A DNA stretch of 7,778 nt from Veillonella sp. Lineage in GTDB: Bacteria; Bacillota_C; Negativicutes; Veillonellales; Veillonellaceae. Shown in pieces: positions 1 to 7,100 of this stretch. Made by a program: the position numbers and the translations under genes. The stretch is taken from positions 1-7,778 of the forward strand of contig JAGZGB010000076.1 of the NCBI GenBank assembly GCA_018367495.1, written 5' to 3'. Below the pieces are notes generated by a model. That model did not search any database, was not told the origin of the DNA, and saw only the letters and a list, made by a program, of their open reading frames with translations. How positions within the stretch are numbered: the stretch's first letter is position 1; each line of letters begins with the position of its first letter.

Positions 1-84
1 GACCTCAACGCAAATACTGTAGAACAAGGTATGCGTATGATTGAAGGTACTGCTCGCAGCATGGGTATCGTAATCGAAGACTAA
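1..84 (+). CDS. rplK: Ribosomal protein L11, C-terminal end (partial)
   Basis: The first 27 codons in frame 1 encode DLNANTVEQGMRMIEGTARS followed by MGIVIED and a TAA stop at 82-84. This is the conserved C-terminus of L11, whose usual form is a helix with MRMIEGTARSMGI and a short acidic tail. L11 sits at the base of the L7/L12 stalk on the 50S subunit, binds the GTPase-centre region of 23S rRNA, and is needed for RelA activation. The gene starts left of the window, so its promoter and start cannot be seen. It lies 81 bp upstream of rplA on the same strand, the standard L11-L1 pair, and is almost certainly co-transcribed with it. Confidence 0.95.
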   Translation, partial: DLNANTVEQGMRMIEGTARSMGIVIED

Positions 85-124
85 TTGTTAGCTAATAGCA
101 AGCATGCCTGCCGCATGTTTGCTC

Positions 125-150
125 GTGGGAGGGAAATCCCGTTTGACCAC
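125..150 (+). promoter_or_regulatory. Candidate L1-binding mRNA hairpin in the rplK-rplA spacer
   Basis: The spacer folds into an outer stem GTGG (125-128) with CCAC (147-150) and an inner stem GGG (131-133) with CCC (138-140) closed by an AAAT loop. The two stems are separated by an asymmetric internal loop, GA on one side and GTTTGA on the other. Two short helices around such a loop resemble the L1 target in 23S rRNA and in L1-regulated mRNAs. The ribosome binding site of rplA begins 3 nt after the outer stem, so bound L1 could block its own translation. The stems are seen in the sequence; L1 binding is inferred. Confidence 0.6.
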
Positions 151-152
151 AT

Positions 153-168
153 AGGAGGAAATATAATG
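153..168 (+). promoter_or_regulatory. Ribosome binding site and start of rplA
   Basis: AGGAGG at 153-158 stands 7 nt before the ATG at 166. The reading frame is open upstream to the rplK stop, with a TTG at 85, but the strong Shine-Dalgarno and the family-typical N-terminus MAKVGKKY fix the start at 166. Confidence 0.9.
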
Positions 169-876
169 GCAAAAGTAGGTAAGAAATACGCTGAAGCGGT
201 AAAACTTATCGAAGCAGGTAAATTCTACGAACCAGTAGAAGCTATCGAGCTTGTTAAGAAAACTGCAACTGCAAAATTCGACGAAACAATTGAAATCTCT
301 TTCAACTTGAACGTTGACCCTAAATACGCTGATCAACAAGTTCGTGGTGCAGTAGTATTGCCACATGGTACAGGCAAAACTAAATCTGTTCTCGTATTTG
401 CAAAAGGCGATAAAATCAAAGAAGCGGAAGAAGCTGGTGCTGATTTCGTAGGCTCCGAAGAATTGGTAGCAAAAGTTCAAGGCGGATGGTCCGACTTCGA
501 CGTTGTAGTTGCTACGCCAGACATGATGGGTCAAGTTGGCCGTCTTGGTAAAATTCTCGGTCCAAAAGGTTTGATGCCAAACCCTAAAGTAGGTACTGTA
601 ACTCCAGACGTTGCTCGTGCAGTATCCGAAATCAAAGCTGGTAAGATTGAATACCGCACAGATAAAGCTGGTATTGTATCTTGCTCCATCGGTAAAGCAT
701 CCTTCTCTCAAGAAAATTTGCTTGACAACTACCGTACAATCGTTGATACTATTAACAAGGCTAAACCTGTAGCGGCTAAAGGTCAATACATTAAATCTGT
801 AACCCTTTCCGCAACAATGGGCCCTGGTGTTCCTTTGAACGTGTTCAAATTGGGCGCGGTTGACAAAGAACAATAA
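166..876 (+). CDS. rplA: 50S ribosomal protein L1
   Basis: Encodes 236 aa, close to the usual length of bacterial L1. L1 forms the mobile L1 stalk of the large subunit, contacts 23S rRNA near helices 76-78, and helps release deacylated tRNA from the E site. In many bacteria it is also a translational repressor of its own operon. The N-terminus [11 protein letters not shown] and the signature around residues 125-146 ([16 protein letters not shown], then VGTVTPDV) are diagnostic, and the C-terminal [13 protein letters not shown] also matches the family. The two-domain layout is complete, with no frameshift or truncation. Codons are those of a highly expressed gene (GTA, GCT, CGT, GAA, AAA dominate). 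It lies between rplK and the L10 leader on the same strand; a candidate L1 site sits just before its ribosome binding site. Confidence 0.98.
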   Translation: MAKVGKKYAEAVKLIEAGKFYEPVEAIELVKKTATAKFDETIEISFNLNVDPKYADQQVRGAVVLPHGTGKTKSVLVFAKGDKIKEAEEAGADFVGSEELVAKVQGGWSDFDVVVATPDMMGQVGRLGKILGPKGLMPNPKVGTVTPDVARAVSEIKAGKIEYRTDKAGIVSCSIGKASFSQENLLDNYRTIVDTINKAKPVAAKGQYIKSVTLSATMGPGVPLNVFKLGAVDKEQ

Positions 877-884
877 AATATGTC

Positions 885-996
885 TCTTAGCTGTAGACGG
901 CTGGTATGTATAATGAACTTCGGTTCGCCCGCTGAGGCTGAAACTAGAACATGATTGGACTAGTACGACCTCATCGCCTCGGTGAGGTCGTTTTTT
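885..996 (+). ncRNA. L10-type ribosomal protein leader with attenuator
   Basis: The 171-nt rplA-rplJ gap has the hallmarks of an L10 leader. GTAGAC (893-898) and CTGAGG (932-937) flank a short closing helix, AGCT 889-892 with GGCT 936-939, as in the kink-turn domain bound by L10 or L10(L12)4. A second small helix, ACTAG 943-947 with CTAGT 960-964, follows, then an intrinsic terminator (965-996). GCTGAGGC at 931-938 can pair with GCCTCGGT at 976-983 over 8 bp including two G-T wobbles, a possible antiterminator that overlaps the L10-domain helix. By analogy with the Bacillus subtilis rplJ leader, excess L10 would favour termination before rplJ. The pairings are read by eye; the switch is inferred. 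Confidence 0.8.
965..996 (+). terminator. Intrinsic attenuator terminator upstream of rplJ
   Basis: ACGACCTCA (965-973) pairs with TGAGGTCGT (983-991), extended by TCG/CGG (one T-G wobble) to a 12-bp stem with a CCT loop and followed by a run of six T (991-996). It stands 51 nt before the rplJ start, with no stop codon of a long gene just ahead. It therefore most likely acts as a conditional attenuator of the L10 leader rather than as an operon end. Confidence 0.85.
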
Positions 997-1047
997 ACGC
1001 TAAGATAGTACATAGAGCACCAACAAAATCTATAAGGAGGTAATCTA

Positions 1048-1560
1048 ATGGCTGTCACTGAACAAAAACAAGCAATCGTTGCTCAAATGAAAGAAACTCT
1101 TTCTGAAAGCAAAGGAGCTGTGTTGGTTTCTTACTCTGGTTTGACAGTAGCACAAGCTACCGATCTTCGCCGCAAATTCTTGGCTGAAGGTTGCGAATAC
1201 AAAGTAATCAAAAACACATTGACTCGTATTGCTGCTAACGAATTGGAATTGGGCGAAGGCTTCACATCCCATTTGGAAGGTCCAACTGGCTTGGCATACT
1301 CCAAAGAAGATGCTGTAGCACCTGCTCGCGTAATCTCCAATTTCGTAAAGACTTTGGAAAATGATGAGTTGACAATCAAAGCTGGTATCGTTGAAGGCGA
1401 AGTTCTCGACGCAGCTGGTATCAACAACATCGCATCCTTGCCTAACCGCGATGGTATGCTTTCCATGCTCTTGTCCGTATTGCAAGCGCCTATCCGCAAT
1501 GTTGCATACGCTGTTAAAGCTGTTGCTGAAGCACAACCACAAGAAGCTGCTGCGGAATAA
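1048..1560 (+). CDS. rplJ: 50S ribosomal protein L10
   Basis: Encodes 170 aa, normal for L10. L10 anchors the L7/L12 dimers to the 50S subunit next to L11, forming the stalk that recruits translational GTPases. The N-terminal globular, rRNA-binding domain is recognisable from SKGAVLVSYSGLTVAQATDLR and the YKVIKNTLTRIA stretch (roughly residues 51-62). The C-terminal helix, with LSVLQAPIRNVAYAVKAVAE and an Ala/Glu-rich end, is the part that binds L12 dimers. AAGGAGG at 1034-1040 lies 7 nt before the ATG. It is preceded by the L10 leader/attenuator, so expression is probably controlled by L10 itself, and is followed 92 bp later by rplL in the same direction. No anomalies seen. Confidence 0.98.
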   Translation: MAVTEQKQAIVAQMKETLSESKGAVLVSYSGLTVAQATDLRRKFLAEGCEYKVIKNTLTRIAANELELGEGFTSHLEGPTGLAYSKEDAVAPARVISNFVKTLENDELTIKAGIVEGEVLDAAGINNIASLPNRDGMLSMLLSVLQAPIRNVAYAVKAVAEAQPQEAAAE

Positions 1561-1581
1561 TCGCTGCCTAGCATATGGGCT

Positions 1582-1599
1582 ATAACTACTAGTAGTTAT
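1582..1599 (+). repeat. Perfect 18-bp palindrome between rplJ and rplL
   Basis: ATAACTACTAGTAGTTAT reads the same on both strands over all 18 positions. As RNA it can fold into a small hairpin (about 7 bp with a four-base loop) 22 nt after the rplJ stop. It has no T-run after it, so it is unlikely to terminate. It could be an mRNA-processing or stabilising structure that raises rplL output over rplJ, or a protein-binding site. Its function is unknown; only the symmetry is observed. Confidence 0.7.
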
Positions 1600-1611
1600 C
1601 TATCCTATTCA

Positions 1612-1623
1612 TCTCTTTTGAGA
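1612..1623 (+). repeat. Small hairpin before the rplL ribosome binding site
   Basis: TCTC (1612-1615) pairs with GAGA (1620-1623) around a TTTT loop. The stem is only 4 bp and lies 16 nt upstream of the GGAGG (1639-1643) of rplL, leaving that site accessible. It may be incidental, and is listed as the second structure in the 92-bp rplJ-rplL spacer. Confidence 0.3.
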
Positions 1624-1652
1624 GACAATAATAATTATGGAGGAAATTAATC

Positions 1653-2021
1653 ATGGCATTGAACATCGAAAACATCGTTGCTGAATTGGAAACAGCAACT
1701 ATCCTTGAACTTAACGATCTCGTAAAAGCAATCGAAGAAAAATTCAACGTTACTGCAGCAGCTCCTGTAGCTGTAGCAGCAGCTGGCGACGCTGGTGCTG
1801 CTGGTGGTAAAGATTCCTTCGATGTAATCTTGAAAGATGCTGGCGCTTCCAAAATCAACGTTATCAAAGTTGTTCGTGAAGCAACTGGCCTCGGCTTGAA
1901 AGAAGCTAAAGCTATCGTTGATGGCGCTCCTGCTCCTGTAAAAGAAGGCTTGGCTACAGCTGACGCTGAAGCTTTGAAAGCTCAATTGGAAGAAGCTGGC
2001 GCTTCCGTAGAATTGAAATAA
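1653..2021 (+). CDS. rplL: 50S ribosomal protein L7/L12
   Basis: Encodes 122 aa, the normal length for L7/L12, the only multicopy ribosomal protein (two or three dimers bound to L10). It recruits EF-Tu, EF-G, IF2 and RF3 and stimulates their GTPase activity. Residues about 1-32 ([20 protein letters not shown]...) form the dimerising, L10-binding N-terminal domain. An Ala/Gly-rich flexible hinge follows (about 35-52). The C-terminal factor-binding domain starts near FDVILKDAG and contains the conserved [20 protein letters not shown] helix pair and the [11 protein letters not shown] loop. GGAGG at 1639-1643 lies 9 nt from the ATG. It is the last gene of the ribosomal cluster, since a strong terminator follows 17 nt after the stop. 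Confidence 0.98.
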   Translation: MALNIENIVAELETATILELNDLVKAIEEKFNVTAAAPVAVAAAGDAGAAGGKDSFDVILKDAGASKINVIKVVREATGLGLKEAKAIVDGAPAPVKEGLATADAEALKAQLEEAGASVELK

Positions 2022-2038
2022 TTCTAGTCCAATCATAT

Positions 2039-2068
2039 AAAAGGCATCCCTTAGGGGATGCCTTTTTT
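2039..2068 (+). terminator. Intrinsic terminator after rplL
   Basis: AAAAGGCATCCC (2039-2050) pairs with GGGATGCCTTTT (2055-2066), a perfect 12-bp stem with a TTAG loop that ends in a run of six T (2063-2068). Its strength and position directly after rplL show that the L11-L1-L10-L12 transcription unit ends here rather than running into rpoB. Confidence 0.95.
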
Positions 2069-2111
2069 GTATCTGAGATAGTTTTATATTTTCAATCACA
2101 AAAAGAACATA

Positions 2112-2184
2112 AAAAGAGCGACTCCTTTGTAGATGAATTAACCCCTGTTATCATAGGTTATCATCTTGATAGGGTCGCTCTTTT
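2112..2184 (-). terminator. Large hairpin between convergent genes, probable terminator of the glycosyltransferase gene
   Basis: The outer arms AAAAGAGCGAC (2112-2122) and GTCGCTCTTTT (2174-2184) pair perfectly over 11 bp. Inside, CCT/AGG (2124-2126 with 2171-2173), AGATGA/TCATCT (2131-2136 with 2161-2166) and TAACC/GGTTA (2139-2143 with 2156-2160) continue the stem with small bulges, leaving a 12-nt loop. On the - strand the stem is followed by a T-rich tract and starts 37 nt after the stop of the glycosyltransferase gene, so it probably ends that transcript. On the + strand it could back up the rplL terminator. It is longer and more branched than a usual terminator. Confidence 0.65.
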
Positions 2185-2220
2185 GCCTTATTCCTTATTA
2201 ATAAATAGTTTGTTTTTTTG

Positions 2221-3861
2221 CTAGTGAGTAGGGTCTATTTGTCGCGTGAAGAGGTAGACGGTACCTCCCTGCGTTTGGCCCACGATTTTGCTCTGTGTGC
2301 TTAATGGGCTAGTGATGAATGTTTGTTGGTTACGACTAGGTACGATGATAAGAGCATTTGGACTCTGGTTGATATAGGCAGGAAAGTCAGAGGCCTGAAT
2401 GGTAGGCATGATATTTTTTCCTTGGGCCCAACGCGCATCATCTTCTTGGTTGAGGTAGACTTGAATTGGGGTCTTGCCCGTGTAGTAGACTAGGGAGGTG
2501 TAATAGCCACCATATATGTAGATAGGCCCTTCATGACCTTCCACATAGGCCTTGTATTGCAGGCCAGATTGGGTCATGAGGATAGGGGCCACAGCTATAG
2601 TGACAGCTGAGTAGAGCGCTATGCACGGAATTAGTAGACTTATTGTTTTATATTTTGTATAGCGCCAAACTAGATAGAAGATGAGGTGGCCGCCTAGGAG
2701 GATGAGTAGGTAAGGGAAGACTCGGTCTTGATTACTGGATACAATGCCGATGGTTAGAAGTAGAGTATAGAGGCAGAAGGGGAGGTAGACCAAAAGGCCT
2801 ACCATCTTTTTCTTTCCTTGCTCCCAAAGGAAGACTAGGGATTGGCCGGCCCAGATGATGCAGGGAATAAGGGCAGGCATGGTGTATGTGGGGTACTTGG
2901 TAGCCACTAATGAGTAGAATAGGATGATGACTAGAGCCCAGAAGGCGGAGAAGAAATCAAATCGATCCTTCAACTGGAAGTTTTTTAGGCGAGAGATAAC
3001 AAGCGGAGTCCAAGGTAGTAGTGCCAGGGGCGTAAGAACAAGGTAATAGTACCAGACGTTGAACTTGGGGTGCTCCGCTACCATAGCCCGGCCCATATTT
3101 TGTAGGCCCAGGAAACCATTGATGAAGTCTTGACCATGGGCTATATACATAGCCAGATACCAAGGCGAGGCGATTATAAGGAAGAGAAGGATGCCCAGTG
3201 GATTGAAACAAGTTTTAACCTGCTGGGTTAAGCGAGGGGAATCGGTTGCTTTTTTCATCAGTCCTTGGCTAATGAGAAAGAGTAGGATGATGAGGCCGGG
3301 TAAGAGCAGGCCGATAGGTCCTTTGGTGAGGACTGCTAGACCGGCTGCTAGGTAGGCTTTAATCATGGCGCTGCTATCAGCTTTTGTAATGCCTAGATAA
3401 GCATAGGCGAAGGTGGCTAAACTGAAGAAGAAGAGGAAACCATCTGTTGCTACAGCGTGGGAAATATACCAAAACTGTAGGCAAGTCATAAGGAGGATGG
3501 CAGAGGCTAGCGCCACTTTTATAGACCCCTTAATTTTTGCCACTAGGTAGTACATAAGGGACACAGAAGCAGAGGCAATCAAGGAGGCTGGTAGACGGCT
3601 AGCAAAGTCGTTAATGCCAAAGATTTTATAAGTAATCATGAGGGCCCAGTAGGTGAGCGGGGGCTTATCATACCAAACCTGATCGTAGATCATAGGCGAT
3701 AGCCAAGAATCGTGGTGGAGCATGGTGACTGCGGTCAAGGCATAGTTAGATTCGACCGAGTCCGTAATGGGAAGGTAAGCATTGAAGAATCCGTAGGAGA
3801 CTAAGGTCACCAAGAATAGAAAGAGCATTCGTTGGGCATGTGTGAAGTTAATAGTAATCAT
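2221..3861 (-). CDS. ArnT/PMT_2-family integral membrane glycosyltransferase
   Basis: Encodes 546 aa, the usual size of ArnT-like (GT83) and related PMT_2-type GT-C enzymes, which move a sugar from a polyprenyl-phosphate carrier to an acceptor such as lipid A at the outer face of the inner membrane. A first membrane helix (about 12-30) is followed by the extracytoplasmic motif with D34 and E37 (TDSVESNYA, the counterpart of the D.EARYA motif with its putative catalytic Asp). Next comes WYDKPPLTYW (63-72), the family's Y.DKPP signature. About ten further hydrophobic helices follow, then a soluble C-terminal domain (about residues 420-546) with GPIYIYGGYYTSLVYYTGK. Sugar and acceptor cannot be told from sequence, so arnT is not assigned. 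It is a lone gene facing away from rpoB and towards rplL, unrelated in function to its neighbours. Its codon use is less restricted than that of the ribosomal genes, as expected for modest expression. Confidence 0.85.
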   Translation of the reverse strand: MITINFTHAQRMLFLFLVTLVSYGFFNAYLPITDSVESNYALTAVTMLHHDSWLSPMIYDQVWYDKPPLTYWALMITYKIFGINDFASRLPASLIASASVSLMYYLVAKIKGSIKVALASAILLMTCLQFWYISHAVATDGFLFFFSLATFAYAYLGITKADSSAMIKAYLAAGLAVLTKGPIGLLLPGLIILLFLISQGLMKKATDSPRLTQQVKTCFNPLGILLFLIIASPWYLAMYIAHGQDFINGFLGLQNMGRAMVAEHPKFNVWYYYLVLTPLALLPWTPLVISRLKNFQLKDRFDFFSAFWALVIILFYSLVATKYPTYTMPALIPCIIWAGQSLVFLWEQGKKKMVGLLVYLPFCLYTLLLTIGIVSSNQDRVFPYLLILLGGHLIFYLVWRYTKYKTISLLIPCIALYSAVTIAVAPILMTQSGLQYKAYVEGHEGPIYIYGGYYTSLVYYTGKTPIQVYLNQEDDARWAQGKNIMPTIQASDFPAYINQSPNALIIVPSRNQQTFITSPLSTQSKIVGQTQGGTVYLFTRQIDPTH

Positions 3862-3869
3862 CCTTTCTT
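3859..3869 (-). promoter_or_regulatory. Unusually close Shine-Dalgarno at the glycosyltransferase start
   Basis: On the - strand AAGAAAGG directly abuts the ATG at 3861-3859, with no spacer. This is atypical for a ribosome binding site. The next Met, codon 12, has no purine-rich site before it and would remove the segment ahead of the first membrane helix. I keep codon 1 as the start, but the exact start is less certain than for the other genes here. Confidence 0.4.
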
Positions 3870-3878
3870 ATAGTTATT

Positions 3879-3896
3879 TTTATATTGTAATATAAA
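3879..3896. repeat. Operator-like inverted repeat in the divergent intergenic region
   Basis: TTTATATT (3879-3886) and AATATAAA (3889-3896) are exact inverted repeats around a GT centre. The repeat lies 17 bp upstream of the glycosyltransferase start and 11 bp before the -35 box of rpoB, a good place for a regulator acting on either divergent gene. The arms are AT-only, so chance symmetry is possible. Confidence 0.4.
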
Positions 3897-3907
3897 GGCC
3901 CCCTTAA

Positions 3908-3936
3908 TTGACAGTTTATTTTTACATTGCTATAAT
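3908..3936 (+). promoter_or_regulatory. Consensus sigma-70/sigma-A promoter of rpoB
   Basis: TTGACA (3908-3913) and TATAAT (3931-3936) are both perfect hexamers with the ideal 17-bp spacer. TGC just before the -10 box gives an extended -10 element as well. Transcription should start near 3943, leaving a leader of about 218 nt before the rpoB ATG. A promoter this close to consensus suits the high, constant demand for RNA polymerase and shows rpoB is transcribed independently of rplJL. Confidence 0.9.
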
Positions 3937-3942
3937 TATAAA

Positions 3943-4160
3943 TTGCAAAAGTGCCTAATTAGGCCCTAAATTAATTATCCTATAACTGATGAATCGGTTC
4001 TTCCAGAGTCGTGCCAACCGCTTAGTTTAGGGATTTGTGATGACTTGCAACTTCACATTTTCTTCACTTGCTGTGGCAGGAAAACTGAGACCTGAAAGCA
4101 TCAGATCATACCGTTATAGATATTTTGTAGTAGACCGTATAAGAAGGGGGTACAGCTAGT
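3943..4160 (+). promoter_or_regulatory. Long, potentially structured 5' leader of rpoB
   Basis: The roughly 218-nt leader contains no convincing open reading frame. Visible pairings are the perfect palindrome GCCTAATTAGGC (3953-3964); CCCTAAA (3964-3970) with TTTAGGG (4026-4032), enclosing CGGTT (3995-3999) with AACCG (4016-4020); TGTGA (4036-4040) with TCACA (4053-4057); and CAGG (4077-4080) with CCTG (4091-4094). The first palindrome and the CCCTAAA stem share base 3964, so they compete at one position. No stem followed by a T-run is seen, so attenuation by a classical terminator is not supported. The leader ends with AAGGGGG (4144-4150), the ribosome binding site of rpoB. I do not recognise a known riboswitch or protein leader. 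Confidence 0.5.
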
Positions 4161-7100
4161 ATGTTCAAACCTGAACAGGTAGGCAAGAGAACTCGTTACA
4201 CTTATGCTAAGATTAACGAAGTTATCAAAATGCCACATTTGTTGGACATTCAACGCAAGTCTTACGAATGGTTCTTGGAGAGTGGTTTACAAAATATTTT
4301 TGACGATATTTCTCCAATCAAAGACAACTCTGGTAACTTGGTGCTTTCTTTTGAAAGCTTCTCTTTGGGGGAACCTAAGTACGATATTAACGAATGTAAA
4401 AATCGCGATGCTACGTACGCAGCACCACTCCGCGTAAACGTTCGTTTGGTCAACAATGATCCAGAGAACATGGATATTAAGGAACAAGAAGTATTCATGG
4501 GTGATTTCCCGCTCATGACAGAAACAGGTACCTTTATTATCAATGGTGCAGAACGTGTTATTGTTTCTCAATTGGTTCGTTCTCCTGGCGTGTATTATGG
4601 TAAAGAAATTGACACCATGGGTAACCGCCTTTACAGTTCCACAGTTATTCCTAACCGCGGTGCTTGGATTGAATTAGAAACTGATGCATCTGAAGTCGTA
4701 TCCGTACGGATCGATCGTAACCGTAAATTGCCTGCAACCATCCTCGTTCGTGCCCTTGGTTGGGATTCTAATGAAGCTATATTGGACTTGTTCTGGAATG
4801 GTCAAACCGATGAAAACGGCTTGCCAGTTTACGATGAACGTTTGATTAGGACCTTGGAAAAGGATACCACTACTTCTGCTGAAGAAGCTTTGGTTGAAAT
4901 TTATAAGAAATTGCGCCCAGGAGAACCACCTACAGTGGACTCCGCCCGTAACCTGTTCGACAACTTGTTCTTCGACCCACGTCGCTATGACTTTGCTCGT
5001 GTAGGCCGCTATAAGATCAACAAAAAATTAGGTTGGAAGTCCCGCCTCTTCGGTCAAGTATTGGCACAACCAATCGTGGACGGGGAAACAGGTGAAATCA
5101 TCCTGGATGCAGGCACCTTCGTAGGAGAAGACCAAATTAAATTGGTGGAAGAATCCGGTGTGTTTGCTGGTGAAGGCTTTGCAGAATTCTACATCCAATC
5201 TCCAGATGGGGTTGTATCCAAAGTTATCTGCAATAACTCCAATTTGCCAGTTGCATTCCGTACAGTAACACGGGAAGACATGATTGCTAATATTTCCTAC
5301 CTTCTCAACTTGATGGATGATATTGGCCGTACTGATGATATCGACCACTTGGGCAACCGTCGCCTTCGTTGTGTAGGGGAATTGTTGCAAAATCAATTCC
5401 GCATCGGTTTGACCCGTATGGAACGGGTAGTTCGTGAACGTATGACTATCCAAGACATGGATACCATTACACCACAAGCCTTAATCAATATCCGCCCAGT
5501 TGTAGCGGCTATTAAAGAATTCTTTGGATCTTCTCAATTGTCCCAATTTATGGATCAAACTAACCCATTGGGTGAATTGACTCATAAACGTCGTTTGTCT
5601 GCCTTGGGCCCTGGCGGTTTATCCCGTGAACGGGCTGGTTTCGAAGTTCGTGACGTTCACCATTCTCACTATGGCCGTATGTGTCCAATCGAAACTCCAG
5701 AAGGTCCTAACATCGGTTTGATTAACTCCTTGTCCAACTATGCAAAAGTTAATGAATTCGGCTTTATCGAAGCCCCTTACCGCAAGGTAGAAAAAATCTA
5801 CGGCAAGGGCAAAGATAAGGATAAAATTGTTAAGGTTCGCGTGTCCGACGAAGTTGTTTACATGACCGCTGATGAAGAAGAAGGTCTTACAGTAGCCCAA
5901 GCAAATGCTGCTTTGGATAGTGAAAATTGTTTTGCTGCTGAGCACGTAGCTTGCCGTCGTGGGCACGATGTATTGGAAGTAACCCCGGATAAAGTTGACT
6001 ACATGGACGTTTCTCCAAAAGAAGTTGTATCCATTGGTACAGCTATGATTCCGTTCCTCGAAAATGATGATGCTAACCGGGCCCTCATGGGTGCAAACAT
6101 GCAGCGTCAAGCGGTGCCACTCCTTCGGGCTCAGGCTCCTCTCGTAGGGACAGGCATGGAATACACAGCGGCTACTGACTCTGGCGTTTGCGTATTGGCA
6201 AAGGCGTCCGGTAAGGTCGTTCGTTGCTGGGGCAATGAAATTCACGTTCTCCGTGATTCCGACAACAAGGTTGACGTATATAAACTCAACAAGTTCCTTC
6301 GTTCCAACCAATCTACCTGCTTTAACCAAAAACCAATCGTTCACCGCGGCGACCATGTTATCTCCGGTCAAGTGTTGGCAGATGGCCCAGCTACAGATGG
6401 TGGTGAATTAGCACTAGGCTTCAACGTATTGGTAGCTTTCATGCCTTGGGAAGGCTATAACTATGAAGATGCTATTTTGCTCTCTGAAGACCTTTGCAAG
6501 GAAGATATTTATACATCCATTCATATTGAAGAATATGAATGTGATGCGCGCGATACTAAATTGGGTGCTGAAGAAATTACGCGTGAATTGCCTAATACCG
6601 GGGAAGATACTCTCCGTAACCTCGATGAAGATGGGATTATCTGCATCGGTGCAGAAGTAAAACCTGGTGATATCCTCGTTGGTAAAGCAACGCCAAAAGG
6701 GGAAACCGAACTTACACCAGAAGAACGTTTGCTTCGTGCTATCTTTGGTGATAAAGAGCGGGAAGTACGGGATACATCCCTCCGCGTACCTCATGGCGAA
6801 TCTGGTAAGGTGGTAGATGTAAAAGTCTTCACACGTGAAAATGGCGATGAATTACAACCAGGTGTTAATAAGTTGGTTCGTGTTTACATTGCACAAAAAC
6901 GTAAGATCCACGAAGGCGATAAAATGGCTGGTCGTCATGGTAACAAGGGTGTCGTTTCTCGCGTTATGCGTAAGGAAGATATGCCATTCTTGCCAGATGG
7001 CACACCAGTTCAAATCGTATTGAATCCATTGGGCGTACCATCTCGTATGAACATCGGTCAGGTTTTAGAAACGCACTTGGGCTATGCTGTTCAAGGCTTG

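Noticed and set aside
85..165. Upstream extension of the L1 reading frame to a TTG at 85
   Set aside because: The added 27 residues do not belong to L1, the region contains a hairpin and the ribosome binding site, and MAKVGKKY at 166 is the family start.
88..873. 261-codon open frame on the - strand opposite rplA
   Set aside because: It is an antisense shadow of a strongly codon-biased gene; the product is Phe/Cys/Ser-rich with no recognisable domain.
860..914. TTGACA at 860-865 and TATAAT at 909-914 as an internal promoter for rplJ
   Set aside because: The boxes are 43 bp apart. TTGACA has no -10 at 16-18 bp, and TATAAT has no -35 match and falls inside the L10 leader, where a start would remove the 5' half of the L10-binding domain.
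4092..4120. Second promoter for rpoB (CTGAAA, 17 bp, TATAGA)
   Set aside because: Each hexamer matches only 4 of 6 positions, and a perfect promoter already lies upstream at 3908-3936; it cannot be told from chance in an AT-rich leader.
5517..5602. Rifampicin-resistance substitutions in the RpoB pocket
   Set aside because: The key residues equivalent to E. coli D516, H526 and S531 are all present. The differences seen (Thr467, Gly471, Leu473, Leu479) are, or resemble, ordinary Firmicutes variants.
5619..6371. 250-codon open frame on the - strand opposite rpoB
   Set aside because: It lies entirely inside the well-conserved RpoB coding sequence, and its product looks like reversed codon bias with no family features.
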